From Ostrinia nubilalis (Eukaryota; Arthropoda; Insecta; Lepidoptera; Crambidae), in assembly GCF_963855985.1 (NCBI RefSeq), contig NC_087106.1, positions 3,765,001 to 3,829,000 on the forward strand: 64,000 nt of DNA. The letters run 5' to 3'. Of this stretch, positions 38,201-50,200 are shown piece after piece. Every line of letters starts with the position of its first letter. The stretch's first letter is position 1. The position numbers and the translations under genes were made by a program. Under the pieces are notes generated by a model, which did no database searches, was not told the origin of the DNA, and worked only from the letters and a program-made list of their open reading frames with translations.

Positions 38201-41200
38201 TTTTTAATAGCAGTAAAAAAGCTTTTAAGTTTATGTAAAACTTATTTCTTATTCAGTGGTCTGCTTCTTTCTAATTAACAACTTTTCTGGAGAGTCATAA
38301 CAATTAAACTTCTATTGTGTCTGGGTTACTGTCCGGCAAAGTGTTAACTAATTAATAATTAGCAGTCAGCGCCTGAGGCATGGGAACGGCACGGGAAGGT
38401 ATTTTTGAGACGTCAAACATCAGCGAGATTACAAATTTCTTTCAGATTTGGATGCTATGTCACTTCACATGTCTATCCTTCCCGTGGCTCTGTCACGTCA
38501 TAATGTCAATGTCACCCCTCCGTGCCGCTCCCATATCTCAGGCACTGACTCAGTTACGCAGTAGACTTATAGCAACGTTTCGTGCGCAGTGTGCTTCGCA
38601 ACAGCGGGGGCAAAGGGGGCGTGGCCACGGGCGCGGCCGCGGCCACCACGGGCCGGCACTTTGGTCGCTGGGGCTCGCTCAAGGACCGCCGCCAGCCGTC
38701 CCATCTGGACCTGTACGCGCCGAGACAGCGGCTGTCCACTGCTGACGTCGACTCCGGTACGTGTGTACTTATGACAAGGCGGCGTGACGCAAGCCGGGCG
38801 CGGCCACTCGGGCGCTGGGGCTCGCTCAAGGACCGCCGTCAGCCGTCCCATCTGGACCTGTACGCGCCGAGACAGCGGCTGTCCACTGCCGACGTCGACT
38901 CCGGTACGTGTGTACTTATGACAAGGCGGCGTGACGCAAGCCGGGCGCGGCCACTCGGGCGCTGGGGCTCGCTCAAGGACCGCCGTCAGCCGTCCCATCT
39001 GGACCTGTACGCGCCGAGACAGCGGCTGTCCACTGCCGACGTCGACTCCGGTACGTATACTTATGACAAGGGAACGTGTCACCAAGCGCCGGCGCGGCCA
39101 CCACGAGCCGGCACTTCGGGCGCTGGGGCTCGCTCAAGGACCGCCGCCAGCCGTCCCATCTGGACCTGTACGCGCCGAGACAGCGGCTGTCCACTGCCGA
39201 CGTCGACTCCGGTACGTGTACTTATGACAAGGCGGCGTGACGCAAGCCGGGCGCGGCCACCACGGGCCGGCACTTTGGTCGCTGGGGCTCGCTCAAGGAC
39301 CGCTGCCAGCCGTTACATCTGGACCTGTACGCGCCGAGACAGCGGCTGTCCACTGCCGACGTCGACTCCGGTACGTGTACTTATGACAAGGCGGCGTGAC
39401 GCAAGCCGGGCGCGGCCACCACGGGCCGGCACTTCGGGCGCTGGGGCTCGCTCAAGGACCGCCGCCAGCCGTCCCATCTGGACCTGTACGCGCCGAGACA
39501 GCGGCTGTCCACTGCCGACGTCGACTCCGGTACGTGTGTACTTATAAAAAGGCGGCGGCAGCAGCGCTATCTGAAAACGTCAATCTTTTAAACTGCGATC
39601 TCCAACCCGTCTGCCAAGCGAGGGGATTATGGCAAAACCCTCCACTATAGTGGAGGAGGCTCATAGTCCAGCAGTGGACTGTAAAGGGCTGTTGATGATG
39701 ATGACTAAGAACTCACCACATATTACCAACGAGACGAGCGGCTTCGTGAAATCTGCAAGGATTGTGGTTGACAAACATAATATTACCAACAGTAACTTTA
39801 TCAGAACAAATAAAATGTAATCATTTTTAAGTCCTTCTCCCGTTATTTATTTATATTTTTATAATGGCTTGCAATACACGGCTTGTGCATTTACCATGTA
39901 CAGGGTAAAGGTTGGGAAACGAGTTGCAGTAAAAAAGTACAATTACAAGTAAAATTTGGCTTAGTGTCCTCTCTCCTGAGGCCATACCCTACAGAGCCCA
40001 TATTTTAAGTTCATGATGGATGATGTATTGGGTGTTTTTCAGTCTCCGGCGACACGGGCGTAGCGCGACGGGCATCCTTATACGTGGTAACAGAAAAGGG
40101 CGTGGCGTGCGCATTAGCGGGCACGGAGTTAGTACCAGCGGAGTACCCGGAGGCGCGCCACGCCAAGCACGCCTTCAAGAAGCTCATGCGCGCCGCCGTG
40201 CCTTCCGCGCCGCCTGCTCAACTGCCTGACCATAAGGGATTCCTGAGGTCAGTCCAGTCATCATGAGGTCATTTATTTAGTCTCCACTTCAAGAACACCT
40301 GGTTTACTAGAAGCAAAAGGAGGATTCGCACAGCTACCAGACCACAAGGGCTTTCTCAGGTCAGTCAAGTCATCATCATTAGGTCTTTACTGTTGGAACA
40401 CCTCTTTCTCTAATTTACCAGAAGCAAAATGAGGATTTGGCATACACCACAAGGGCTTAGGTTAGGCTCGTATCTCGCGGGACAGAGCAGGTCAGGCTCT
40501 CGTATCTCTCACGAGACACACCAGGTCAAGTTCGTATAATCCGCGAGACAGCACCATAATCACGCCTTAAAGAAGCTCATACGCGCCGCCGTCCCTTCTG
40601 CGCCGCCTGCACAACTACCAGACCATAAGGGCTTCTTCAGGTTAGTGACAATACGTCATCAGTAGGTCATTTAGTCTCCACTTCAAGAGCACGGCCCTCT
40701 AATTCACTAGAGGCAAATAGTATCTGGCATACACCACAAAGGTTTCCTCAGGCCAGGCTCATCTCTATACGTGGTAACGGAGAAGGGCGTGGCGTGCGCA
40801 TTAGCGGGCACCGAGCTAGTCCCCGCGGAGTACCCGGAGGCGCGCCACGCCAAGCACGCCTTCAAGAAGCTCATGCGCGCCGCCGTGCCTTCTGCGCCGC
40901 CTGCACAACTGCCTGACCATAAGGGCTTCCTCAGGTCAGTGTCATAAAGTTTTCGACATCAGGTCATTTAATCTTAGTCTCCACAGCAAGAGTACGACTG
41001 TCTAAATTAGAGAATCTGGCCTAAAAAGAGGCCTTCACAAAGCAAATGAAGGATTTGGCTTTTGTAGTGACAAGGGCTTCCTGAGGTCAACCTCTGGTGC
41101 ACTACACAGTACCACCAAAGACGTCGGTCTCGTTACGTCATCACTGTCAGGTCTTTTAGTCTCCACGAGCAAATACTCTGTGGTCAGACTCATGTCTCCC

Positions 41201-44200
41201 GTGAGATAGCACCACTAGCACGCCTTCAAGAAGCTCATGCGCGCCGCCGTCCCTTCTGCGCCGCCTGCACAACTGCCAGACCATAAGGGCTTCCTCAGGT
41301 TAGTGACAATACGTCATCGGCAGGTCATTTAGCCTCCACTTCAAGAACACGGCCCTCTAATCCACTAGAGGCAAATATGATTTGGCATACACCACAAAGG
41401 CTTCCTCAGGCCAGGCTCATCTCTATACGTGGTAACGGAGAAGGGCGTGGCGTGCGCATTAGCGGGCACGGAGTTAGTACCAGCGGAGTACCCGGAGGCG
41501 CGCCACGCCAAGCACGCCTTCAAGAAACTCATGCGCGCCGCCGTGCCTGCCGCGCCGCCTGCACAACTGCCAGACCATAAGGGGTTCCTCAGGTGAGGGT
41601 CATAAAGTTACCGTCATCATTAGGGTCACTCTGATTTACCAGAAGCAAAAGGAGGATTTGGCATACACCACAAGGGCTTTTAGGCTCGTATCTCGCGGGA
41701 CAGAGCAGGTCAGGCTCTCGTATCTCTCACGAGACACACCAGGTCACGTTCGTATAATCCGCGAGACAGCACCATAATCACGCCTTAAAGGAGCTCATAC
41801 GCGCCGCCGTCCCTTCTGCGCCGCCTGCACAACTGCCAGACCATAAGGGGTTCCTGAGGTTAGTGACAATACGTCATCGGTAGGTCATTTAGTCTCCACT
41901 TCAAGAGCACGGCCCTCTAATCCACTAGAGGCAAATAGGATTTGGCATACACCACGAAGGCTTCCTCAGGCCAGGCTCATCTCTATACGTGGTAACGGAA
42001 AAGGGCGTGGCGTGCGCATTAGCGGGCACGGAGTTAGTCCCCGCGGAGTACCCGGAGGCGCGTCACGCCAAGCACGCCTTCAAGAAGCTCATGCGCGCCG
42101 CCGTGCCTTCTGCGCCGCCTGCACAACTGCCAGACCATAAGGGCTTCCTCAGGTGAGGGTCATAAAGTCACCGTCATCATTAGGGTCACTCTGATTTACC
42201 AGAAACAAAAGGAGGATTTGGCATACACCACAAGGGCTTAGGTTAGGCTCGTATCTCGCGGGACAGAGCAGGTCACGTTCGTATCTCCCAAGAGACAGCA
42301 CCACTAGCACGCCTTCAAGAAACTCAGGCGCGCTGCCGTCCCTTCTGCGCCGCCTGCACAACTGCCCGATCATAAGGGCTTCCTGAGGTCAGTGTCATAA
42401 AGTTTTCGACATCAGGCCATTTAATCTTAGTCTCCACAGCAAGAGTACGACTGTCTAAATTAGAGAATCTGGCCTAAATATGAGGCCTTCTCCAAGCAAA
42501 TGGAGGGTTTTGTCCTTGTGGTGACAAAGGATTCCACTACATAGCACCACCAAGCACGTCTGTCTCGTTACGTCATCACTATCAGGTCATTTATGTCCGT
42601 TTTCACCATAATTCCCTAGTTTTTAAGAGACCTCTATGAGAACAAAATTCCTGCTATGTGCTACCATAGGGGTCACTTAAAAACTAGGGATTGGTGGTGA
42701 AAACGGGTATTAGTCTCTCTCTGCAGGAGTACGACTCTAGAGAGTGTCCTACATGAAGAGCCTGGCGAATTAATCAGTCCAATGGATGATTTGGACTGTG
42801 CTACAAGGGCACCCTCAGAACAGTCTATGGCGTACTACACAGCAAAACATACACGTAAATTTCGTGGCGCACTAATCCTCAGCAACAAGAACGTTAGTCT
42901 CATCATCATTAGGTCATTTAATCTCTATTGACTCTAATGACCTTCTTAATTCACCAGAGGCAAATGAAGGATTTGGCACTCCTCATGATGACCAGACATG
43001 TTTGAAAGGCCTAATGAGAACATTCTATCTAACGCGGGTGTTCTCCACAGGCTGATAGAAGAATCCGGCTGGCTGTGGCAGCTGAGGCAGCTGTTCCAGC
43101 TGTCTGGTGCCGTGGTGGACCTGCTCGACATCCAGGGGTCTTCTGTCCTGCTCTCGCTTGAAGACGGCTGGGACGTCACTGCACAGGTATAGCAAAATCA
43201 CACTTGGCATTTCTTTGATCGATTGTTCAAAGTCCTCTAAAAGACAAGACTGCTCGACAAAGGCCTCTTTTTTATCCACAACGAGGAAGCTCTTGGCCTG
43301 CATCTCACCTGATGGTAAGTGATTATCAGGCCGAAGGTGCACGCAGAAACTGGCTATCTTACCTGTAACTGCCGGAACACAACAATGCTGTTAACATTGT
43401 TTTTATGGCGACATACTTAGGTAAGATAGTGGTAGCTAACCAGCCTCTTTGGATTTCCACAACAATCGGTCTTGCGCTATCCCCATTTACGTGCTTCTCG
43501 CGACCTTCATCAGATCGTTGGTTCACCAAGTAGAAGGCTTGCCTACACTACGTTCAATTTGTCTGCCCCAACAGCTATAAGTTCACTACTATGGTGCCAA
43601 TTAAAGTTATCACCAAACTGTCTGAGTGAAGTATGTTAAGTATTATACAGAGACAGTAAATACCTGATTAACTCAATTTTGTCAGTTTCCATTGGAGCAG
43701 ACCATAAATGCTTTGTGTATAAATCAAAACCTCAATTCACCTCTAGTAAAATGGAGCAGGTTATAATTATTTCTGCTGTAGTGTCTAAACCAAGAGTTCC
43801 TATCCCAACTGTAAATCTCGTGTCTATTCTAACACCAGCCACCCTTGCAGATATCATCGCTAGCGCAGATCTGCCTGGACCCGTACTACCGGACCCTCGA
43901 AGGCTTCCGGATCCTAGTAGAGAAGGAGTGGCTGGCCATGGGCCACAAGTTCCAGCAACGCAGCAACATCGCAGCGACGCCGCAGCAGGGATTCACGCCC
44001 ACCTTCCTTATGTTCCTGGACGCGGTACACCAGGTGAGTGGTGGTATTTGTTGTACTAGCCAGTAAGTTAGCAAGTAAGGGGCGTACGTATACGTGACAC
44101 GTAGTCAGCGTCGAAAGTAGAAAACAGTTCGTTCTATGTTACGATTGGAATAAGGTATAGTCTGGTCTGCGAGCACGTAGAATTTTGTCCAATGACCCCA

Positions 44201-47200
44201 AGCTACCCATCCTTATCGCTCGCGCGTAATTATGTTGCTGTTGCGCTCGCACACTCACTGCGGGCGCTCGTCGCACAGTCGCGACAGCAATATACGAGGT
44301 GTGGCTATTAAATAACGAGACTGACGCTGCTACAGGAGAAGTGCGCATGCGCCGAACGCCAGCAACCAACAACTGTTAGCAAGAAGCCTTCTCTTTCGAA
44401 TGAAGTGCCTCTCGCTTCTGTAAACAAATCAGTATAGCCGTAGCCTTCGTTCGCATTAGAGTTGTTTTTTTGTTTCGCCGGAAAAATGTTAAGTGTAACA
44501 GTATCTAGCAACGAATTTTTGTGAAATTTCATATGAAACTTGAAAAAACCGCTACTGAAACTTATAATTTATTGAATGACAATGAATGTTTATCGCTTGC
44601 ACGTGTTTTTGAGTGGTTTAAGCCTTTTTAAAATGGCCGAGAAGACGTTCAAGATGATTCACGCCCGGGTCGCCCTTCCACGTCAAAAACTGATAACAAT
44701 ATCAAAAAAATCGGTAATCTAATTCGAACTGACCATCGGTTAAGTACTCGTGCGACTGTTGAAACTGTACGAATTGATAAAAAATCCGTACGGCAAATAT
44801 TACATAACAATTTTACACATGCAAAAAGTGTGTGCCAAAATGGTGCCTAAAATTCGTACTTTTGAACAACAAGAAGCTCACAAAAATGTTTGTACTGACA
44901 TTTTGAATGCCTTATTCGCCGGATCTTGCGCCGTGCGACTTCTATCTGTTTCCTAAGGTGAAATCTGCATTAAAAGGAACAAGATTTGAGACTGTTGAAG
45001 CTGTGAAAGAGAAAGCGGCACGCGTCCTGAAGGAGCTGACAGAAAAAGACTTCCAGCACTGTTTCGAACAATGGAAGATTCGCATGGAGCGTTGTAGGGA
45101 TAGAGGAGGGGTGTATATTGAAGGTGATATTAAGTAAAACAGTATAAAATCAAAATAAAATGTTTTACAGCGTCAGTCTCGTTATTTAATAGCCACACCT
45201 CGTAATTACGCGCGAGCGATAAGGATGGGTAGCTTGGGGTCATTGGACCAAATTCTACGTGCTCACAGACCGGGCTTTAGTATCACGAATTATTTGACGC
45301 TAACTGTACGTGCACGTATCACGCACGTATGGTCTATTACGAGTATAAGAGTAGGCTGTGCGTTCACCATTTTAATCTGATTGCGTTAGGTTAAGATCGG
45401 ACGTTTGTAAGTGGTTTAACTAAACCACTTAAACTCGTCCTAATGTATGTACTGCGGAGATTAATCAAAACTTTTCATGTGTGTGATGTGAGCAATAGCG
45501 TAATATTTACATAAACTTGTGTACTACTATATTTATTGTGTATTTTGTGTTTAAAGTGTATTTTCTAGTCTGTTTAATAGCGATCGTCGTGTAGCATCAT
45601 TCGCAAGGATACATTGGTGAGTCGTAGCTAAATGTAAAGTAAACGCAATGTAGTATTCTTTGTTTTTTATTATTTTAAAAATGTGAACTTATTGTTAAAA
45701 CATGGATTTTGTTTTAAATCAATGCTTTAACAATAGTTCAAGACGGCTGCTATTAATTCAGCTATCCATAAAACCCATAATGCACCACCATTAGTACATT
45801 CAAAACATGTCTTGTGTTGACGTCACGCTTTCTGGCGCAGACGTTCGATTATCAAATGAAAGATTCGTTTAAACTTTTGCGACCTACCACAAGTTAAACA
45901 CGCGTTGAACAACTGTTTTAAAATGGCACTTTCTTCCATACGTCAATTTAAATTAGTGTTTAACGCGCGTTCTACTTTTTGTGGTTTCTAACAATTTTGC
46001 CTTGCAAGGCTTAAACTCAACTTGCCTTTGTTAGGACCCCTTAACTTGTAAAATATGTCCGTGGTGCATATCCCTTTTAAATGAAGGTAATAAACCTTTT
46101 TGCCATCTGTCTCCTGCTTTGGCTTGGAGGGAAATCGATTATAACCATCGAACTCCTCCTATACACTTCTGATTAATTGTGCGGGTAGACAGAATCTATC
46201 CCCTGGGACTACTCAACCTTCACTGGTTGGGGTTCGTTGGCGGTCAAGCTGCATCTCCTGGCTACACAGGAGTTGCAGTGGTGGGAACGTGTGGTGGGAA
46301 AAGTCCCGCAATAATTATATTTATTAAAACTGTTCTATATTAATTGTAACGCCCCTGGGTCTGCGGGTGTCTATGGGCGACGGTAATCACTAACCATCAG
46401 GTGATCCGTCTGCTCGTTTGCCTCCTGTCACATAAAAAAAAAACGATTCAATTAGTTTAAGGCGTTTACTTTGGATATTAATTAAGAGCGCTTTCACATT
46501 TAGACGACTTTAACAGCGCTGCAAACGCGCGATAAACGCGCTGCCGATTAATTCATATTATATGACATTACAAAAACTTCTAACGCCCTAACGTGAAAAC
46601 GCTCTAAGGGATTTTGCTTTGTAATAAATTGTTTTATTTTTTATATAGATTTTGACAATCGATTTTTTGACCAATAAGTTTTGACAATCTCAAACCAATC
46701 ACCATTATTCAATAATTCCAAGACACAATTTCTTTGAAAAACACTTTCAATAAAAATATCTCTGAAAAAAGCTCTGAAAAAAAAAAAACAAAAGTTTATT
46801 TTTAATTTGCGATTGAGATTGCGATTTTTAGCCAGCCATTTACATGTATACTCCAAAGATTCTGAAACGTCAAGTGGCAAAAATCAAAAATTAACAACCC
46901 AGTATTGATAGTAGCGCCACCTTGTCAATGTTATAGCTGGGACGGTTCAGTGTTGGACATCTATAAAATAGTATGAGATTGTCAAAGTCTATTATCATTT
47001 ACTCACACGCAGAAGATCCAGTGTCGAGTTTTGAATTGTAATGGCCGAGTGCGGACCGAACGATCGATAAAACGCAGCATGCACAGATGTAGCGCCATCT
47101 ATGGTTCATTGTATGAATTCGCTTATCCCGACTCCCGGTATAAAGTATTCAGTAAGAAAGGAAGAAGAACCATAGAAGACTTATTCCCTTATGTGTGTTC

Positions 47201-50200
47201 AACTAATAGTTTCCTTTTCAGCAAGAACTCGAAGCCATTTGAAAAAATCTCGAAGACTTTCTCTTCCTTTGCCAAACATGTTCAATTCTGGGCACAAAGA
47301 ATTGTACATGTTGGCGAATGTTGAGGCATATCATCGTTTGTGAACATCAAGATTATACTCAAGACCACGAAAATAACATTTTGTTTTGTTTCTGTTTGTG
47401 TTTTCTTTTCAGCAAGCACTTGAAACAAACTGAAAACATGTGAAGACTTTCTCGTCATTAGCCTTGTATGCCCAGTTCGAGCCGTAGCATACGGCAAATG
47501 ATCAGGCAAATCATCGGGCAAATCATCGAATGTGAACACCAAGATTATACTCAAGATCACGAAACAAAGTTTTCTGTTGTTTGTGTCCAACTACAGATCG
47601 TTCCATCCACGAAGATGCGCCCACCATTCTTTCGCTAATGCTTGAGTGTTATCGGTACATGCTAAATTATCCATGAGTACAAAACAATAAAACAATAATT
47701 ACGCTCGGATTGCTCTGATCAAACTCCCCGCTCCCCGCGCTTCCCTCGACCAAAAATTGTTGGGGCGCGTCTTCGTGGATGGCACGATCTATAATAGTTT
47801 TTTCAGCAAGCACTTGAAACCTGAAGACATTTGAAGACTTTCTCATCATTTACCTATTTATTTATGGCATGAGTGCAATGGCATGTTTATTGGAATGGAG
47901 AAGTTTCCAATTTTTTTTCTATTAATAAAACTTGAAAAAATAAGTAAAACCAATAATAATTATGAAAGAATTATGAAAATATCTCTACAAATAAAGAAGT
48001 TACAGGGCCCCAAAGTTGTGCATAACAAATATTTCGCGCTATTTGATCGGTGACGTCACGGAACACCTTCGGAGTACAAACAGTGAATTACCCCTGTGAG
48101 TCTAGACAAAGTGCAAATTATAATCGCAAACCAGTCGAAAAGTGGTCGAAAAGCCCCTTTTTTGTATGGAGTTTTGACGGATTCGATTTTCGATTCGATC
48201 AAAAAGTGCGTTTTGTCTAGGGGGGCAGGTCCAGTGGGTCTAGTCAAAACGCACTTTAAAATCACAAACCCATCGCAAACCAGTCGCAAACAAACAAACA
48301 AATCGCAAAAGAGGTCGATAACAAAAAAGGCTTAATCAAACGGCAAAAAATCGAATCGCAAAGCCCTACCTATCGATAATCGAAAGACTGGATTGAAATT
48401 TCCTATACAAAGGCTTAGCCAACATGCATTTAAGACTCAATCAAAATCGAATCGAATCGCAACACCCGCCATTTTCATTGCGATTACTTAAACCCCGGTG
48501 ATAAGCTTCGATTATATCGAAAACCAATAGGGTGAGTTGCACCACCTAACTTTGACCGTAACTATGACGTTAACCGGTGTTTTTTGTATGGAGTTTGACA
48601 GATTTTAGACGTTTGTCAAAGTTAAACTAAGATGGTGCAACCCACCCTAAGGCTGTTTTGACAAATCCGTATCGCGATGTCGTTTTGACAGCTAATTTGA
48701 CAGCGAAGCATAGACGTAAACAGAGAGCAGAAAGAAGGAAGAAACTAATTTAAAAAAAAAAGCTAAAAAAAGTAAAAACAATCGCAGTCATAGACATTTT
48801 TTAACTTTTATTCGATTTTGGGAAACTCGATTAAGGTCTTCGAGCATTGTGCCAAGATCTTCCAACGATTCTGCCATGACCACAATATCGTCGGCAAACC
48901 GAAGGTGAGTGATGTACTCGCCATTAATGTTTATGCCGAATCCTTTCCATTCCAGGAGTTTGAAAGCGTCTTCCAATGCAGCGGTGAACAGTTTCGGAGA
49001 TATAACATCTCCCTGCCTAACGCCTCGCTGCAGTGGAATCGCCCTCGTGCTCTGCTCCTGTACTCGGACCGACATGGTGGCGTTTTTGTACAAGCACTTC
49101 AGCACCTCGATATACCGATAGTCAATACGGCACCGCTGGAGAGATTGTAACACTGCCCAAGTCTCAATCGAATCGAAGGCCTTCTCATAGTCCACGAACG
49201 CCAAGCATAGTGGCAAGTTATACTCCTCAGTCTTCTGTATAACCTGCCGCAGCGAATGGATGTGGTCTATGGTACTATAACCTTTTCGGAATCCGGCTTG
49301 TTCGGGAGGCTGGAAGTCATCGAACCTACGCGCGAGACGGTTCGTGATGACTCTCGAAAACAGTTTGTAGACATGACTCAGAAGCGAGATGGGTCTGTAA
49401 TTCTTCAGCAAGGTCTTATCACCTTTCTTGACCTCCACCTCAACAGGTAGGCCTGAGGATGAACATGGACAAAACGAAGCTTATGTCGAATGTCCATGTT
49501 ACGCCCTACCCAGTTTCAGTTGGGAGCTCAATTCTCGAGATTGTCGACAAGTATGTCTACCTCGGACAAACGATTCAGCTAGGTAGGTCCAATTTCGAGA
49601 AGGAGGTCAATCGTCGAATCCAACTCGGCTGGGCAGCGTTCGGGAAACTACGCAACATCTTTTCGTCCAAATTACCTCAATGCCTGAAGACTAGAGTGTA
49701 TAACCAATGTGTGTTACCAGTGATAACTTATGGCTCGGAAACGTGGCCTCTCACTATAGGCCTTATACAGAAGCTCAAAGTTGCACAGCGTGCTATGGAG
49801 AGGGCTATGCTTGGTGTTTCTTTGCGAGATCGAATCAGAAATGAGGAGATCCGTAAACGAACCAAAGTCGCTGACATAGCCCGACGTATTAGCAAGCTGA
49901 AGTGGCAATGGGCAGGGCACATAGTACGCAGAACTGACGGCCGATGGGGCAGAAAGGTTCTGGAATGGAGGCCGCGTACCGGAAAACGCAGCGTGGGACG
50001 TCCACCTACAAGGTGGACCGACGACATCGTAAAGGTAGCAGGGAAGCGCTGGACGCCGGCCGCTACCAATCGATCAACATGGAAAGCATTGGGGGAGGCC
50101 TATGTTCAGCAGTGGACGTCCTGTGGCTGAAATGATGATGATGATGATGATGATTCGATTTTGAATGAACTTTTATGTCGCCGCGTCGTTGGTGGTTCAA

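Larger units (their letters stand above)
48821..50152 (+). mobile_element. RTE-like LINE insertion with inverted 5' part (twin-priming structure)
   Basis: An 11-bp target duplication ATTCGATTTTG lies at 48810-48820 and 50153-50163. From 48,821 to about 49,440 a reverse transcriptase segment lies on the minus strand; from about 49,441 to 50,130 the C-terminal segment of the same protein lies on the plus strand, followed by an (ATG)n tail to 50,152. At the break the minus segment ends LEDLNRVS and the plus segment starts [14 protein letters not shown], contiguous positions in the LINE protein. This is the classic result of twin priming during target-primed reverse transcription. Confidence 0.93.

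Noticed and set aside
38567..39273. Minus-strand repeat ORFs (up to 172 codons) opposite E15
   Set aside because: A GC-rich repeat unit whose length keeps several frames open; the sense frame continues Sbf with correct splice phases.
46641..46880. 79-codon minus-strand ORF
   Set aside because: Overlaps a dispersed repeat also found at 2,640-2,815; no recognisable domain.
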